Assembly: GCA_945897515.1 (NCBI GenBank)
Contig: CAMDFO010000041.1
Span: 1 to 36,799 of the forward strand
DNA from: Rhodoplanes serenus
GTDB taxonomy: Bacteria; Pseudomonadota; Alphaproteobacteria; Rhizobiales; Xanthobacteraceae
DNA: 36,799 nucleotides
Reading direction: 5' to 3'
Positions 23,308 to 31,504 of the stretch are shown piece by piece (position 1 is the stretch's first letter; each line of letters opens with the position of its first letter). Made by a program: the position numbers and the translations under genes. The notes under the pieces are model-generated. The model worked only from the letters and a program-made list of their open reading frames with translations. It was not told the origin of the DNA and did not search any database.

Positions 23308-24279
23308 TCACTGCGGCTCGAGCCCGGCGTCCTTCACAATCTGCTGCGCACGCAGGCGGTCCTGTTGCAGGAACCGGCCGAACGCCTCGGGCGTGCTCGT
23401 CACCGGATCAAGTCCGCGCTCGACAAAATGGCGGCGGCGGAATTCCGGCAGCGCGCCGATGCGCGCGATCTCGGCCTGGAGCTTGGCTGCGATCGGCTTC
23501 GGTGTGCCGGGCGGCGCCACCAGTCCGAAGTAGGAACGCGACTGGTACGGCCGCCCCGTCGCCTCCGGGATCGTCGGAATGTCCGGGAACAGCGACGAGC
23601 GTTGCTCGCTGTCCACCATCAGGCCGACCACCAGCCCGGCCTCGAGATGCGACCGCACGTTCGAGATGCCGTAGAACCCGAGCGGGGTGGTGCCCGAGAG
23701 CAGCGCGTTGACCGCCTCGCCGCCGCCGCGGAACGGCACGCGGATGATGTCGGCGCCGGTGTCCTTGTTGGTGCGGTCGAAGAACACACCGAACGGCACC
23801 GCGCCGGTGGCGTAGTTCAGGGTGCCGGGCTTCGCCTTCGACAGCGCGGTGAGTTCGGCCATCGTCTTGACGTTGAGCGCGCGGTTTACCACGAGAGACT
23901 GGACGATGGTGAAAAGCTGCGTGACCGGCTCGAACGCCGCCGGATTGAAGGCGAGCGTTTTGAACAGGAACTGGTTGAACACCAGCGGCTCACCCGGCAG
24001 CAGGCAGATCGTGTAGCCGTCGGGCGGGGCTTCGGCGCAGGCCCGCGCGCCGATGTTGAATGCGCCGCCCGGGCGATTCTCGACCACGACCGGCTGCCCA
24101 AGCCCTTTTTGCAGTTCCTCGCCGAGCGCCCGCATGAAGATGTCGCTGGTGCCGCCCGCGCTCGCGCCAGCGATGACGCGGATCGGCCGCGTCGGGTAGT
24201 CCTGCGCGGCGGCAGGCGCCGCGGCGGCGAATGTCGCGGCAAGCGCCGCCAGCGTTGCGACTGCAGACCATCTCTTCAT
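23308..24279 (-). CDS. TctC-10: Bug/TctC-family periplasmic solute-binding protein
   Basis: A 323-residue SBP with an alanine-rich signal peptide (cleavage near PAAAQ|DYP). Motifs: GASAGGTSDIFMRALGEEL, VENRPGGAFNIGARACAEAPPDGYTIC (Cys81 and Cys92) and LPGEPLVFNQFLFKTLAFNP. The tail is DAGLEPQ. It shares the GGTSDIF form with TctC-9 alone among the paralogues, pointing to a tandem duplication. AGGGGG lies 5-6 nt before the ATG. The gap to TctC-11 is 53 nt. Ligand unknown. Confidence 0.93.
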   Translation of the reverse strand: MKRWSAVATLAALAATFAAAAPAAAQDYPTRPIRVIAGASAGGTSDIFMRALGEELQKGLGQPVVVENRPGGAFNIGARACAEAPPDGYTICLLPGEPLVFNQFLFKTLAFNPAAFEPVTQLFTIVQSLVVNRALNVKTMAELTALSKAKPGTLNYATGAVPFGVFFDRTNKDTGADIIRVPFRGGGEAVNALLSGTTPLGFYGISNVRSHLEAGLVVGLMVDSEQRSSLFPDIPTIPEATGRPYQSRSYFGLVAPPGTPKPIAAKLQAEIARIGALPEFRRRHFVERGLDPVTSTPEAFGRFLQQDRLRAQQIVKDAGLEPQ

Positions 24280-24332
24280 TGCGGCCCCCTACGTCCTTCG
24301 GCGGTGTGTTCCCGGCGCGGCTTGCAGATGAC

Positions 24333-25337
24333 TCACTGCGCGGCGTTTTCGATCCTGATGCCTGCACTCTTGATGACGTCGGCCCATCTTGCGATCTGGG
24401 CCTCCATCATCTTTGTGACGTCGGCGGGCGCGATGAGTTTCGGTTCGACACCGGTCGTGAGGAACCTCTTGTGCACGGACTCGTCCGCCAGCGCTTTGCG
24501 GACTTCGCCATACAATTTTTCGATCACCGGATCGGGCGTGCCTTTGGGCGCAAAGATCGCATAGGCCGTGGACGCTTCGAATTCGCCAAAGCCAGCTTCC
24601 TTGATCGTGGGCACGTCCGGCAGGTCCGGCGAGCGTTCGCTCCGCGCGACCGCCAGCACACGCAACTGGCCACGCCTGACCTGCTCCAGCCGTGTCGGAA
24701 TGGGCGCAACCCAGAAATGGATTCGTCCGGTCAGAAGGTCGGTGGTCCCCTGCCCTCCGTTCCGATACGGCACGTGAACCGTGTTGATCCCGAGCAGTCG
24801 GGAAAGCAGCACGCCGTTCAGATGCCCCGGAGTGCCGTTTCCGGTCGAGCCATAAAGCAACTCACCGGGCCGGGCCTTGGCCAGGGCGACGAACTCCTGG
24901 AGGTTTTTCGCCGGCAGCGAAGCGGTCACGACAAGTCCCACATCGGTCACGCCGAAATTCGCAATCGGCGAGAGGTCGCGGACCGGATGAAAGCTGATGT
25001 CCGAAAACAGCGTGGCGTTCGCCGGCATCGTGCTCAACGGATCGCCGGTCACGAGCGTGTACCCGTCGGGCGCAGACTTCGCCACCTGATCGAGGCCGAT
25101 GTTGCCGGCCGCGCCCGGACGATTGTCGATGACGATGGAGCGCCCGACGGACTGCGATACCCGTTCGAGCAAAATACGGGTCACGATGTCCGTGGTGCCG
25201 GCTCCCGCAAACGGAATGATCACGCGGATGGTCCGGTCGGGATATTGCGCCAGCGCCGTGCTCACGGCAGCGCCCGAAACAAGAATGGCGACGGCGGCCA
25301 GACGTACCAAGCAAACCAAGGCAGTAATGGAGTTCAT
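24333..25337 (-). CDS. TctC-11: Bug/TctC-family periplasmic solute-binding protein, cysteine-free subgroup
   Basis: A 334-residue SBP. The signal peptide ends near STALAQ|YPD. Motifs: PFAGAGTTDIVTRILLERV, IDNRPGAAGNIGLDQVAKSAPDGYTLVTG, LLYGSTGNGTPGHLNG and VHVPYRNGGQGTTDLLTG, all typical of the classical Bug family, and no cysteine pair. The tail GIRIENAAQ is longer than in its neighbours. The start is ATG 25337; the open frame upstream overlaps the VOC gene and is not used. It lies 28 nt after the VOC gene, so VOC protein and SBP are probably made together. It is only distantly related to TctC-9 and TctC-10 downstream. Confidence 0.92.
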   Translation of the reverse strand: MNSITALVCLVRLAAVAILVSGAAVSTALAQYPDRTIRVIIPFAGAGTTDIVTRILLERVSQSVGRSIVIDNRPGAAGNIGLDQVAKSAPDGYTLVTGDPLSTMPANATLFSDISFHPVRDLSPIANFGVTDVGLVVTASLPAKNLQEFVALAKARPGELLYGSTGNGTPGHLNGVLLSRLLGINTVHVPYRNGGQGTTDLLTGRIHFWVAPIPTRLEQVRRGQLRVLAVARSERSPDLPDVPTIKEAGFGEFEASTAYAIFAPKGTPDPVIEKLYGEVRKALADESVHKRFLTTGVEPKLIAPADVTKMMEAQIARWADVIKSAGIRIENAAQ

Positions 25338-25365
25338 GCCGATCTCTCTGTCGGGCGGGTGCCCG

Positions 25366-25770
25366 TCACTTCTGGACGACGTATGCCGTGCGGTTGATAT
25401 ACTCCAACGCCGTGCCGTCGGGATCGCGAAAGTATGCGCGCGGGCCGTCGATCGTGCCGCCGCGCCGGTCTTCCTCGAAGAAGACCTCGACACCCTTCTC
25501 ACGCAAGCGGTCGACCGCAGGCTGGTATTCCGCCGCGTCGAGCATGAAAGCATGGTGGACGCCGTCCGACATATCGAGCGCACCCTTGATGATCGGAGCC
25601 GAGCGCTTGATCAACAGCAGACACACGCCGCCAGCGTCGAGGAAGGTGATGACCTTGTCGGGCCGTTGAGACAAGAATTTGCAGCCTACAATTTCGGTAT
25701 AGAACTTCGTGCTCCGGTCGACATCGCTCACCGGGATGCTGAAATGCGCGACGCCTTTGATCTCCGGCAT
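25366..25770 (-). CDS. VOC-family (glyoxalase/extradiol dioxygenase-like) protein
   Basis: A 134-residue vicinal-oxygen-chelate protein with two beta-alpha-beta-beta-beta modules. Expected metal ligands are present: His9 in KGVAHFSIPVSDVD, a His in the second module (DGVHHAFMLD), and Glu in the ending DPDGTALEYINRTAY. Family members are glyoxalases, ring-cleaving dioxygenases, isomerases or resistance proteins; at this size it is a single-domain-pair enzyme that would dimerise. AGAGG precedes the ATG. First gene of the VOC/TctC-11/-10/-9 operon and divergent from TctC-12, which suggests that it processes a compound sensed or imported by these SBPs (inference). Confidence 0.87.
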   Translation of the reverse strand: MPEIKGVAHFSIPVSDVDRSTKFYTEIVGCKFLSQRPDKVITFLDAGGVCLLLIKRSAPIIKGALDMSDGVHHAFMLDAAEYQPAVDRLREKGVEVFFEEDRRGGTIDGPRAYFRDPDGTALEYINRTAYVVQK

Positions 25771-25932
25771 GGTTTTCCTCTTCCGATTTCCTCCCCGCGC
25801 GGAGAGGATGTTTCCCGCTCATTGCCTGGAGAGATTATCCCTTCCGCAGCCGCGTGAAAGGGGCGTACTCTATTCGCAGCGCCCCTTCGGATTGTAATGC
25901 ACACCATAGGCCCGACCACGGAGCGAAAGCCG

Positions 25933-26910
25933 ATGACACTTCCACGCCGGCTATTTCTGCATCTGGTCGCGGGCGCTGCCGCACTCCCGATTGCGTCGCG
26001 TATCGCTTGGGCGCAAATGTTTCCGTCGCGGCCGGTGCGTATTGTGGTCCCAACGGCCGCCGGCGGTCCGAACGACATCCTCATGCGCCTGATCGGGCAA
26101 TGGCTGTCGGAGCATCTCGGCCAGCCGGTCATCATCGAGAACCGGCCGGGTGGCGGCACCAACCTGGCGACCGAGATGGTGGTGCGTGCGCCCCCCGACG
26201 GCTACACGCTTTTTTCGGCCGGGCCGGCATCGGCCATCAACGCGACGCTCTACGACAAGCTCAGTTTCAATTTTCTCCGCGACACCACACCGGTCGCCGG
26301 CATCATGCAGGTATCCAATATTCTGGTGGTGCATCCGTCGTTTCCGGCAAAGACGGTCCCGGAATTCATCGCCTACGCCAAGTCCAATCCGGGGAAACTC
26401 AGCATGGCATCGGGCGGCATCGGGAGCGGGTCCCACATGGCCGGTGAACTGTTCAAGATGATGGCCGGCGTCAACATGGTCCATGTGCCCTATCGCGGGG
26501 CGGGGCCCGCCTTGAACGACCTGCTTGGCGGACAGGTGCAGGTCATGTTCGACCTGATGCCCAATTCAATCGAGCACATCAGGGTCGGCAAACTCCGCCC
26601 CTTGGCGGTCACCACCGCGACACGTTCGCACGAACTGCCAGACATCCCGACCGTGGGCGATTTCGTCCCGGGCTACGAGGCGAGCGCGGTGTTTGGCATC
26701 GTCGCACCCAGGAATACGCCGGCCGAGATCGTCGACAGGCTCAACAAGGAAATCAACGCGGCCCTTGCCGACCCCAAGATCAAGGCTCGGCTTGCCCAGC
26801 TCAGCGGCATCGTGCTTGCCGGCTCGCCCGCCGAATTCGGCAAGCTGTTTGCTGGCGAAACGGAGAAGTGGGGCAAGGTGATACGCGCGGCCAACATCAA
26901 GGCGGAATAA
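25933..26910 (+). CDS. TctC-12: Bug/TctC-family solute-binding protein with Tat-like leader
   Basis: A 325-residue SBP. The N-terminus MTLPRRLFLHLVAGAAALP has the twin-arginine pattern and ends at AWAQ|MFP, so it is probably exported folded by Tat, unlike the other SBPs here. Motifs: PTAAGGPNDILMRLIGQWL, IENRPGGGTNLATEMVVRAPPDGYTLF, MASGGIGSGSHMAGELF and VHVPYRGAGPALNDLLGG; there is no cysteine pair. The tail is NIKAE. ATG 25933 is used, with GGAG about 9 nt upstream; ATG 25897 would bury the leader. The 162-nt spacer to the divergent VOC gene must hold both promoters, but I see no clear boxes. It converges on yqeY. Confidence 0.92.
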   Translation: MTLPRRLFLHLVAGAAALPIASRIAWAQMFPSRPVRIVVPTAAGGPNDILMRLIGQWLSEHLGQPVIIENRPGGGTNLATEMVVRAPPDGYTLFSAGPASAINATLYDKLSFNFLRDTTPVAGIMQVSNILVVHPSFPAKTVPEFIAYAKSNPGKLSMASGGIGSGSHMAGELFKMMAGVNMVHVPYRGAGPALNDLLGGQVQVMFDLMPNSIEHIRVGKLRPLAVTTATRSHELPDIPTVGDFVPGYEASAVFGIVAPRNTPAEIVDRLNKEINAALADPKIKARLAQLSGIVLAGSPAEFGKLFAGETEKWGKVIRAANIKAE

Positions 26911-26944
26911 GCTAGCCCGCCGGGCGCGATAGCTCGGCCGTGAA

Positions 26945-27403
26945 CTATTTCTTGTTCAGCAGTTCCTTGATCTTGCCGCTGGCCTTGCCGAAATCCATCT
27001 TGCCGGCGAAGCGCTCCTTCAGCGCCGTCATGACCCGGCCCATGTCTTTCATGCCCTCGGCATTGATCTCCTGCAGGATGGCGGAAATCGCCGACCCGGC
27101 CTCAACGTCCGACATCTGCTGCGGCAGGTAGCCGGAGATGATGTCGATCTCCTCCTTCTCCTGCTGCGCCAGCTCGGGACGGCCGCCCTTCTCGTAGAGC
27201 TCCAGCGATTCCTGGCGCTGTTTGATCATCTTCTGCATCAGCGACAGCAGCTCGGCCTCGTTCAGCGGTTCCTTGCCGTGCCCGCGGGCCTCGATGTCGG
27301 CGTTCTTGATCCCAGCGTTGACCATGCGCAGCGTCGACACGGTCCGCTCGTTGCGGCTCTTCATCGCATCTTTGAGGGCGTTGTTGATGTTTTCGCGCAG
27401 CAC
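26945..27403 (-). CDS. yqeY: GatB/YqeY-domain protein (GTG start)
   Basis: A 152-residue helical protein of the YqeY family, related to the tRNA-binding tail domain of GatB and AspRS-associated proteins; its exact role is not established. Typical parts: [28 protein letters not shown] at the start, then [29 protein letters not shown], and the end [18 protein letters not shown]. The GTG at 27403 gives the usual length and start (MLRENIN) and has AGAGG 5 nt upstream; longer in-frame options reach 27445. It is divergent from carA as in rhizobia. In most proteobacteria it is followed directly by dnaG; here SBP genes follow, and dnaG is about 24 kb further on, on the same strand. Confidence 0.93.
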   Translation of the reverse strand: MLRENINNALKDAMKSRNERTVSTLRMVNAGIKNADIEARGHGKEPLNEAELLSLMQKMIKQRQESLELYEKGGRPELAQQEKEEIDIISGYLPQQMSDVEAGSAISAILQEINAEGMKDMGRVMTALKERFAGKMDFGKASGKIKELLNKK

Positions 27404-27515
27404 GGGAGCCTCTGGGTTGAAGGTCGGGGTGGCGGAAAGCAGCAATCAAACCCGCTGTTCACATGGCGTCGAGCAGCCTTTACGACGGCCGGCCGGAAGC
27501 CTATCTAGGCCCCTG

Positions 27516-28712
27516 ATGAGCCCCAAACAAGACGATTCCGGCTGGATCGAACCCAAAGCCACCGCGCTGCTGGTGCTGGCGGACGGCACCGTTCTCGAAG
27601 GTTTCGGCCTCGGCGCCACCGGCCACGCGGTCGGCGAGGTCTGTTTCAACACCGCGATGACGGGATATGAGGAGATTCTGACCGATCCGTCCTATGCCGG
27701 GCAGATCGTCACCTTCACCTTTCCGCACGTCGGCAACGTCGGAACCAACGACGAGGACATTGAAACCGTCAACATGGCGGCGACGCCGGGTGCGCGCGGC
27801 CTGATCCTGCGCACCGCCATCACCGACCCATCGAATTACCGCTCGGCGCTGCACCTCGACCAGTGGCTCAAGCGCCGCGGTATCATCGGGCTGTCCGGCA
27901 TCGACACCCGCGCGCTGACCTCGCTGATCCGCAGCAAGGGCATGCCCAACGCGGTGATCGCGCACCAGCCCACCGGAACATTCGACGTCGAGGCGCTCAA
28001 GAAAGAGGCGCGCGAGTGGCCGGGACTGGTCGGTATGGATCTGGTGCCGATGGTGACCAGTGGGCAGCGCTTTACCTGGGACGAGACCGACTGGCAGTGG
28101 AACAAAGGCTATAGCCACCAGACCAAGCCGGAATTTCACGTGGTGGCGATCGACTACGGCATCAAGCGCAACATCCTGCGCCAGCTTGCCGGCCACGGCT
28201 GCACGGTGACGGTGGTACCGGCGCAGACCTCGGCCGAGGACATCATGGCGCTGAAGCCCGACGGCGTGTTCCTGTCCAACGGACCGGGCGATCCGGCGGC
28301 GACCGGAAAATACGCCGTGCCGGTGATCAAGAACGTCATCAAATCGGGTGTGCCGACTTTTGGGATTTGCCTGGGCCATCAGATGCTCGGGCTGGCGCTC
28401 GGCGGCAAGACCATGAAGATGCACCAGGGCCACCACGGCGCGAACCATCCGGTGAAGGATCTGGTCACCGGCAAGGTCGAGATCACCTCGATGAACCACG
28501 GCTTCACGGTGGACAAGGACAGCCTGCCGAAGAACGTGCAGCAGACCCATGTGTCGCTGTTCGACGGCTCCAACTGCGGCATCGCGCTGTCCGACCTGCC
28601 GGTGTTCTCGGTGCAGTACCATCCCGAGGCGTCGCCGGGCCCGCGCGACAGCCATTATCTGTTTGGCCGCTTCGTCGAAATGATGCGGCAGCGCAAGGCA
28701 AGAGCGGCATGA
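27516..28712 (+). CDS. carA: Carbamoyl-phosphate synthase small (glutaminase) subunit CarA
   Basis: A 398-residue protein that releases ammonia from glutamine for CarB, feeding arginine and pyrimidine synthesis. The N-terminal CPSase_sm_chain domain (about 15-155) has [22 protein letters not shown]. The C-terminal class I glutamine amidotransferase domain has [16 protein letters not shown] with nucleophile Cys285, and [10 protein letters not shown] with His369 and Glu371 completing the triad. The start [10 protein letters not shown] is the first ATG after the divergent spacer with yqeY (112 nt), with no strong ribosome-binding site. Its stop overlaps the start of the 61-residue protein (ATGA). 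carB is not in this window. Confidence 0.97.
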   Translation: MSPKQDDSGWIEPKATALLVLADGTVLEGFGLGATGHAVGEVCFNTAMTGYEEILTDPSYAGQIVTFTFPHVGNVGTNDEDIETVNMAATPGARGLILRTAITDPSNYRSALHLDQWLKRRGIIGLSGIDTRALTSLIRSKGMPNAVIAHQPTGTFDVEALKKEAREWPGLVGMDLVPMVTSGQRFTWDETDWQWNKGYSHQTKPEFHVVAIDYGIKRNILRQLAGHGCTVTVVPAQTSAEDIMALKPDGVFLSNGPGDPAATGKYAVPVIKNVIKSGVPTFGICLGHQMLGLALGGKTMKMHQGHHGANHPVKDLVTGKVEITSMNHGFTVDKDSLPKNVQQTHVSLFDGSNCGIALSDLPVFSVQYHPEASPGPRDSHYLFGRFVEMMRQRKARAA

Positions 28713-28894
28713 AAAAACCTCGCGTCACCTTTAAAATGAAGCGCATTGCCGAGGACGATTGGCAAATCCTGGCTGAGTGCCCTGGGGTCGAGACCAAGAT
28801 CATCAAAGGGCTCAAGAGCAAGGCCGAGGTTGACGAGTGGCTGAACGGAAGCCGCCGCCTCGACTGGCTGAGATCGCAGGGCTACGCGAAGTAA
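28709..28894 (+). CDS. Small conserved-looking protein, 61 residues, function unknown
   Basis: Starts with an ATGA overlap on the carA stop codon, so it should be translated by coupling. It begins [18 protein letters not shown] and continues [20 protein letters not shown], then [23 protein letters not shown]: a compact beta-beta-alpha-like small protein with a basic N-terminus and no signal. I recall similar small proteins next to carA in Bradyrhizobium, but no function. Upstream parts of the next cupin frame overlap it, which helps reject the long start of the cupin. Confidence 0.75.
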   Translation: MKKPRVTFKMKRIAEDDWQILAECPGVETKIIKGLKSKAEVDEWLNGSRRLDWLRSQGYAK

Positions 28895-28983
28895 TCGCGA
28901 GCGGCGTACGCTCCGGCGGCACCGTTGAGAACCGCCCGATCGCGCTTAAGTCATTGCCCATGCTTGCCAGGTCCATCGAGCCC

Positions 28984-29484
28984 ATGACATTCACGTTCGC
29001 CGACGATGGCACGGTGCCGAACAACGCGCGGCTGCCGTTCCTGCTCTATCCCGGCGTCTTCGATCTTTCCGGCCAGTCCGACCCAGAAAGTGCCATCGAG
29101 CGCACGTTTCACGCGAACCGCTGGGGCGACAGTTGGCGGGACGGCGTCTTTTCCTACCTGCATTATCATTCCATGATCCACGAGGTGCTTGGGATTGCCC
29201 GCGGCCGCGCCAAGGTGCGTTTCGGCGGCGACAACGGCGAGGAGATCGACTTGAATCCAGGGGATGTCGCCGTGCTGCCCGCCGGCACCGGTCATCATGG
29301 CCTCTGGGTCAGCGCCGATCTGGTCGCGGTCGGCGCCTATCCGCAGGCCGGGCGCTACGACCTCTGCCGTGGCAGCCCGGCCGAGCGCGACAGGGCGCTC
29401 GAAACCATTCCGCGTGTGCCGCTGCCCGACACCGATCCGGTGCTCGGCAAGGACGGCCCCCTGCCGCGCCTCTGGCACGCCTGA
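28984..29484 (+). CDS. Cupin-type protein, cytosolic
   Basis: A 166-residue protein beginning MTFTFADDGTVPNNARLPFLLYPG. The cupin core has YLHYHSMIHEVLGIARGRAKVRFGGDNGEEIDLNPGD, in which HYHS..HE matches the metal-binding motif, and the second motif LPAGTGHHGLW supplies the last His. No signal peptide. ATG 28984 is chosen by similarity to the METFTFADDG beginning I recall; ATG 28960 is an alternative, and the longer frame from 28837 overlaps the 61-residue gene. No strong ribosome-binding site is seen. Substrate unknown. Confidence 0.82.
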   Translation: MTFTFADDGTVPNNARLPFLLYPGVFDLSGQSDPESAIERTFHANRWGDSWRDGVFSYLHYHSMIHEVLGIARGRAKVRFGGDNGEEIDLNPGDVAVLPAGTGHHGLWVSADLVAVGAYPQAGRYDLCRGSPAERDRALETIPRVPLPDTDPVLGKDGPLPRLWHA

Positions 29485-29493
29485 GCAAACAGC

Positions 29494-30189
29494 ATGGCGA
29501 CGCGCGACTGGATTTCGTTCTGGGACTCCAAGCATTCGATCTACGTCAATGCGCGCCATCACCATGCGCATTACCGCCGGATCGCCGATGACATGCGGCG
29601 CTACGTGCCGCCGGACGGCACAGTGCTCGATTACGGTTGCGGCGAAGCGCTTGCCGCCGACCGGGTGGCTGTCGTGGCCGGCCGGCTGGTGCTGTGCGAG
29701 GCGGCGCCGACGGTGCGGGCGGCGATCGCGACGCGCAGCGCCGGCAACGGCAAGATCGAGGTGCGGTCGCCGGAGGATCTGGCCGCCCTGCCCGACCACA
29801 GCTTCGACATCGTGGTGATGCACTCGGTGGCGCAATATCTCACGCCGGCCGAACTCGGGCCGCTGCTGGCGTTGTTCCACCGGCTGCTGAAGCCGGGCGG
29901 GCTGTTCGTGCTGGGCGACGTCATTCCCCTGAAAGTGTCGGCGGTCACCGACGTGCTGGCGCTGCTGCGGTTCGGCGCACGCGAGGGGTTTCTGACCGCG
30001 GCGCTGTTCGGTCTGGTTCGCACGGTGTTCTCGAGCTATTCGCGCCTGCGAACCACGCTCGGCCTGGCGCGCTACGACGAGAAGGACGTGCTGGCCACGC
30101 TCGCGGCCGCGGACTTCGTCGCCAAGCGCGCCAATCACAACATCGGCCACAATCCAGAGCGCATGACGTTTCTCGCCTGGCCGATGTAA
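29494..30189 (+). CDS. Class I SAM-dependent methyltransferase
   Basis: A 231-residue protein with VLDYGCGEALAADRVA (motif I), LCEAAP (acidic residue at the end of strand 2), LPDHSFDIVVMHSVAQYL (motif II) and LLKPGGLFVLGDVIPL (motif III). The N-terminus FWDSKHSIYVNARHHHAHYRRIA is His-rich. It follows the cupin by 9 nt and is probably co-transcribed. The substrate is unknown; small-molecule methylation is likely from the fold. Confidence 0.87.
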   Translation: MATRDWISFWDSKHSIYVNARHHHAHYRRIADDMRRYVPPDGTVLDYGCGEALAADRVAVVAGRLVLCEAAPTVRAAIATRSAGNGKIEVRSPEDLAALPDHSFDIVVMHSVAQYLTPAELGPLLALFHRLLKPGGLFVLGDVIPLKVSAVTDVLALLRFGAREGFLTAALFGLVRTVFSSYSRLRTTLGLARYDEKDVLATLAAADFVAKRANHNIGHNPERMTFLAWPM

Positions 30190-30281
30190 GCGGAACTCAC
30201 CAGTCGAAACTGTGGATGTGAACCATCCGCTAACGATACTCGCTAACCTCCTCTCAAAGCCGCGCGCCGTACTATCGTAAC

Positions 30282-30359
30282 GGCCCGGTGGCGGAGAGGG
30301 TACGCGGTGGCGCAGCAACGCTTCGACAGGCCTGGTTCGATTCCAGGCCCGGGCCTCCA
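30282..30359 (+). tRNA. tRNA-Cys-like gene with degenerate anticodon arm (possible pseudo-tRNA)
   Basis: Three arms of a tRNA are clear. The acceptor stem is perfect (GGCCCGG 30282-30288 with CCGGGCC 30349-30355), followed by T at the discriminator position and an encoded CCA. The D arm is GCG-GAGAGGGTA-CGC, and the T arm is CCTGG-TTCGATT-CCAGG (30331-30347). U73 and the overall wording resemble alphaproteobacterial tRNA-Cys. The stretch at 30306-30330, where the anticodon arm should be, does not form a proper 5-bp stem with a 7-nt loop, lacks a T before any anticodon, and has no ATTGCAAAT-like core; the best pairing is GGCG/CGCT around CAGCAA. One extra base (30348) lies between T stem and acceptor. 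Probably a broken tRNA-Cys copy or a non-decoding tRNA-like RNA. It fills most of the 188-nt gap. Confidence 0.5.
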
Positions 30360-30377
30360 CTTCCCTTCAAGCGGCGC

Positions 30378-31400
30378 CTAACCCGCAGCCGACATCTTGT
30401 CGATCTCGGAATCCAGTTCCGCGCCGACCAGCACCACGATGGCGGTGAGCCACATCCACATCATCAGCCCGATGGCGGCGCCGAGCGAGCCGTAGGTCGC
30501 GTTGTAGTCCGCGAAATAGGACAGATACACCGACAGCGCCGCCGAACCCGCGATCCAGGCGAAAGCCGCAAACAGCGTACCCGGCGTCAGGACGTGCCAG
30601 CGCGCCTCCTTGCGGTTGGGACCGAACCGATACAGCACCGAAAGACCGAGCAGCACGATCGCCAGCAACGCCGGCCAGCGGATCAGCCAGGTGGTGGTGT
30701 CGGCGATGGCGGACAGGCCGAACGTCGACATCACCAGCGGAAACGCCACCACCGCGCCGACCGCCAGCAGCAGAAACACGATCGCGCCAAGCGTGAACGT
30801 CAGCGAAACGATATTGAGCTTGATGAATCCGCGCCCCTCGTTCTCATCCTCGATGACGTTGAGCGCATCCATCACGGTCTTGATGCCGGCGTTGGCGCTC
30901 CAGAGCGCCATCATCAGCCCGGCGGCGAAGCCAAAGCCGAGCTTGCCGTCCTTGGAGACGATGCGGCCGATCTGCTCCTTGACGATATCGACCCCGCCCG
31001 GCGGCAGCGCATAGTTCAACAGCGCGATGTGATCGTTGATCGTGTCATAGCTGGCGAACAGGCCGTAGAACGAAACGAACGCCGTGATGGTGGGAAAGAT
31101 CGCGAGCAGTGCGAAGAACACCACCCCCGCCGCAACCGCGATCAGCCGGTCGTCGCCGACCTCGTTGGTGGTGTTGAGCAGAACCTGCTTCCACCACGGG
31201 AACGGCCGGCGCCAAACGCTCACCACGGAAGGCGTGGCGACCACCGCCTTGGCGGTCCGGCGTGGCAAGTCGGCCGGGCGGGCGGGCGTGGCAGTCCCGG
31301 GTGTTGCCGGCGTTTCGAACTTCCACGCCGCGGCGACGGCAACGAGCAGCGCCAGCCCGGCAAGGAGCCGCGAGGCATCGAATTTATGCAGATCAGGCAT
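30378..31400 (-). CDS. YihY/BrkB-family inner-membrane protein
   Basis: A 340-residue polytopic protein of the YihY/virulence factor BrkB family (formerly mislabelled ribonuclease BN). One N-terminal hydrophobic helix (about 10-26) is followed by a Pro/Ala-rich loop, then the family core from FPWWKQVLLNTTNEVGDDRLIAVAAGVVFFALLAIFP, with further membrane helices around VSLTFTLGAIVFLLLAVGAVVAF, WPALLAIVLLGLSVLYRFGP and the end LGAAIGLMMWMWLTAIVVLVGAELDSE. The ending GAELDSEIDK is typical. Function is not established. No strong ribosome-binding site is seen before ATG 31400. It converges on the tRNA-like gene. Confidence 0.9.
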   Translation of the reverse strand: MPDLHKFDASRLLAGLALLVAVAAAWKFETPATPGTATPARPADLPRRTAKAVVATPSVVSVWRRPFPWWKQVLLNTTNEVGDDRLIAVAAGVVFFALLAIFPTITAFVSFYGLFASYDTINDHIALLNYALPPGGVDIVKEQIGRIVSKDGKLGFGFAAGLMMALWSANAGIKTVMDALNVIEDENEGRGFIKLNIVSLTFTLGAIVFLLLAVGAVVAFPLVMSTFGLSAIADTTTWLIRWPALLAIVLLGLSVLYRFGPNRKEARWHVLTPGTLFAAFAWIAGSAALSVYLSYFADYNATYGSLGAAIGLMMWMWLTAIVVLVGAELDSEIDKMSAAG

Positions 31401-31504
31401 CGGGACCGCCCAGCAATCGCCAACTCATAACGATGCTGGGCTGCAAAAAGTTTCCCCGGCAACGCAACACGGCTCGTTGCGGCGCCGTCAGACGTGCGGG
31501 CGGG

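Noticed and set aside
28837..28983. Longer start of the second cupin
   Set aside because: It overlaps the 61-residue gene coupled to carA, and the remaining protein from 28984 already covers the whole cupin domain.
30282..30359. Integration site of a mobile element in a tRNA gene
   Set aside because: No integrase gene, no direct repeat of the tRNA 3' end nearby, and both halves of the tRNA-like gene are present together.
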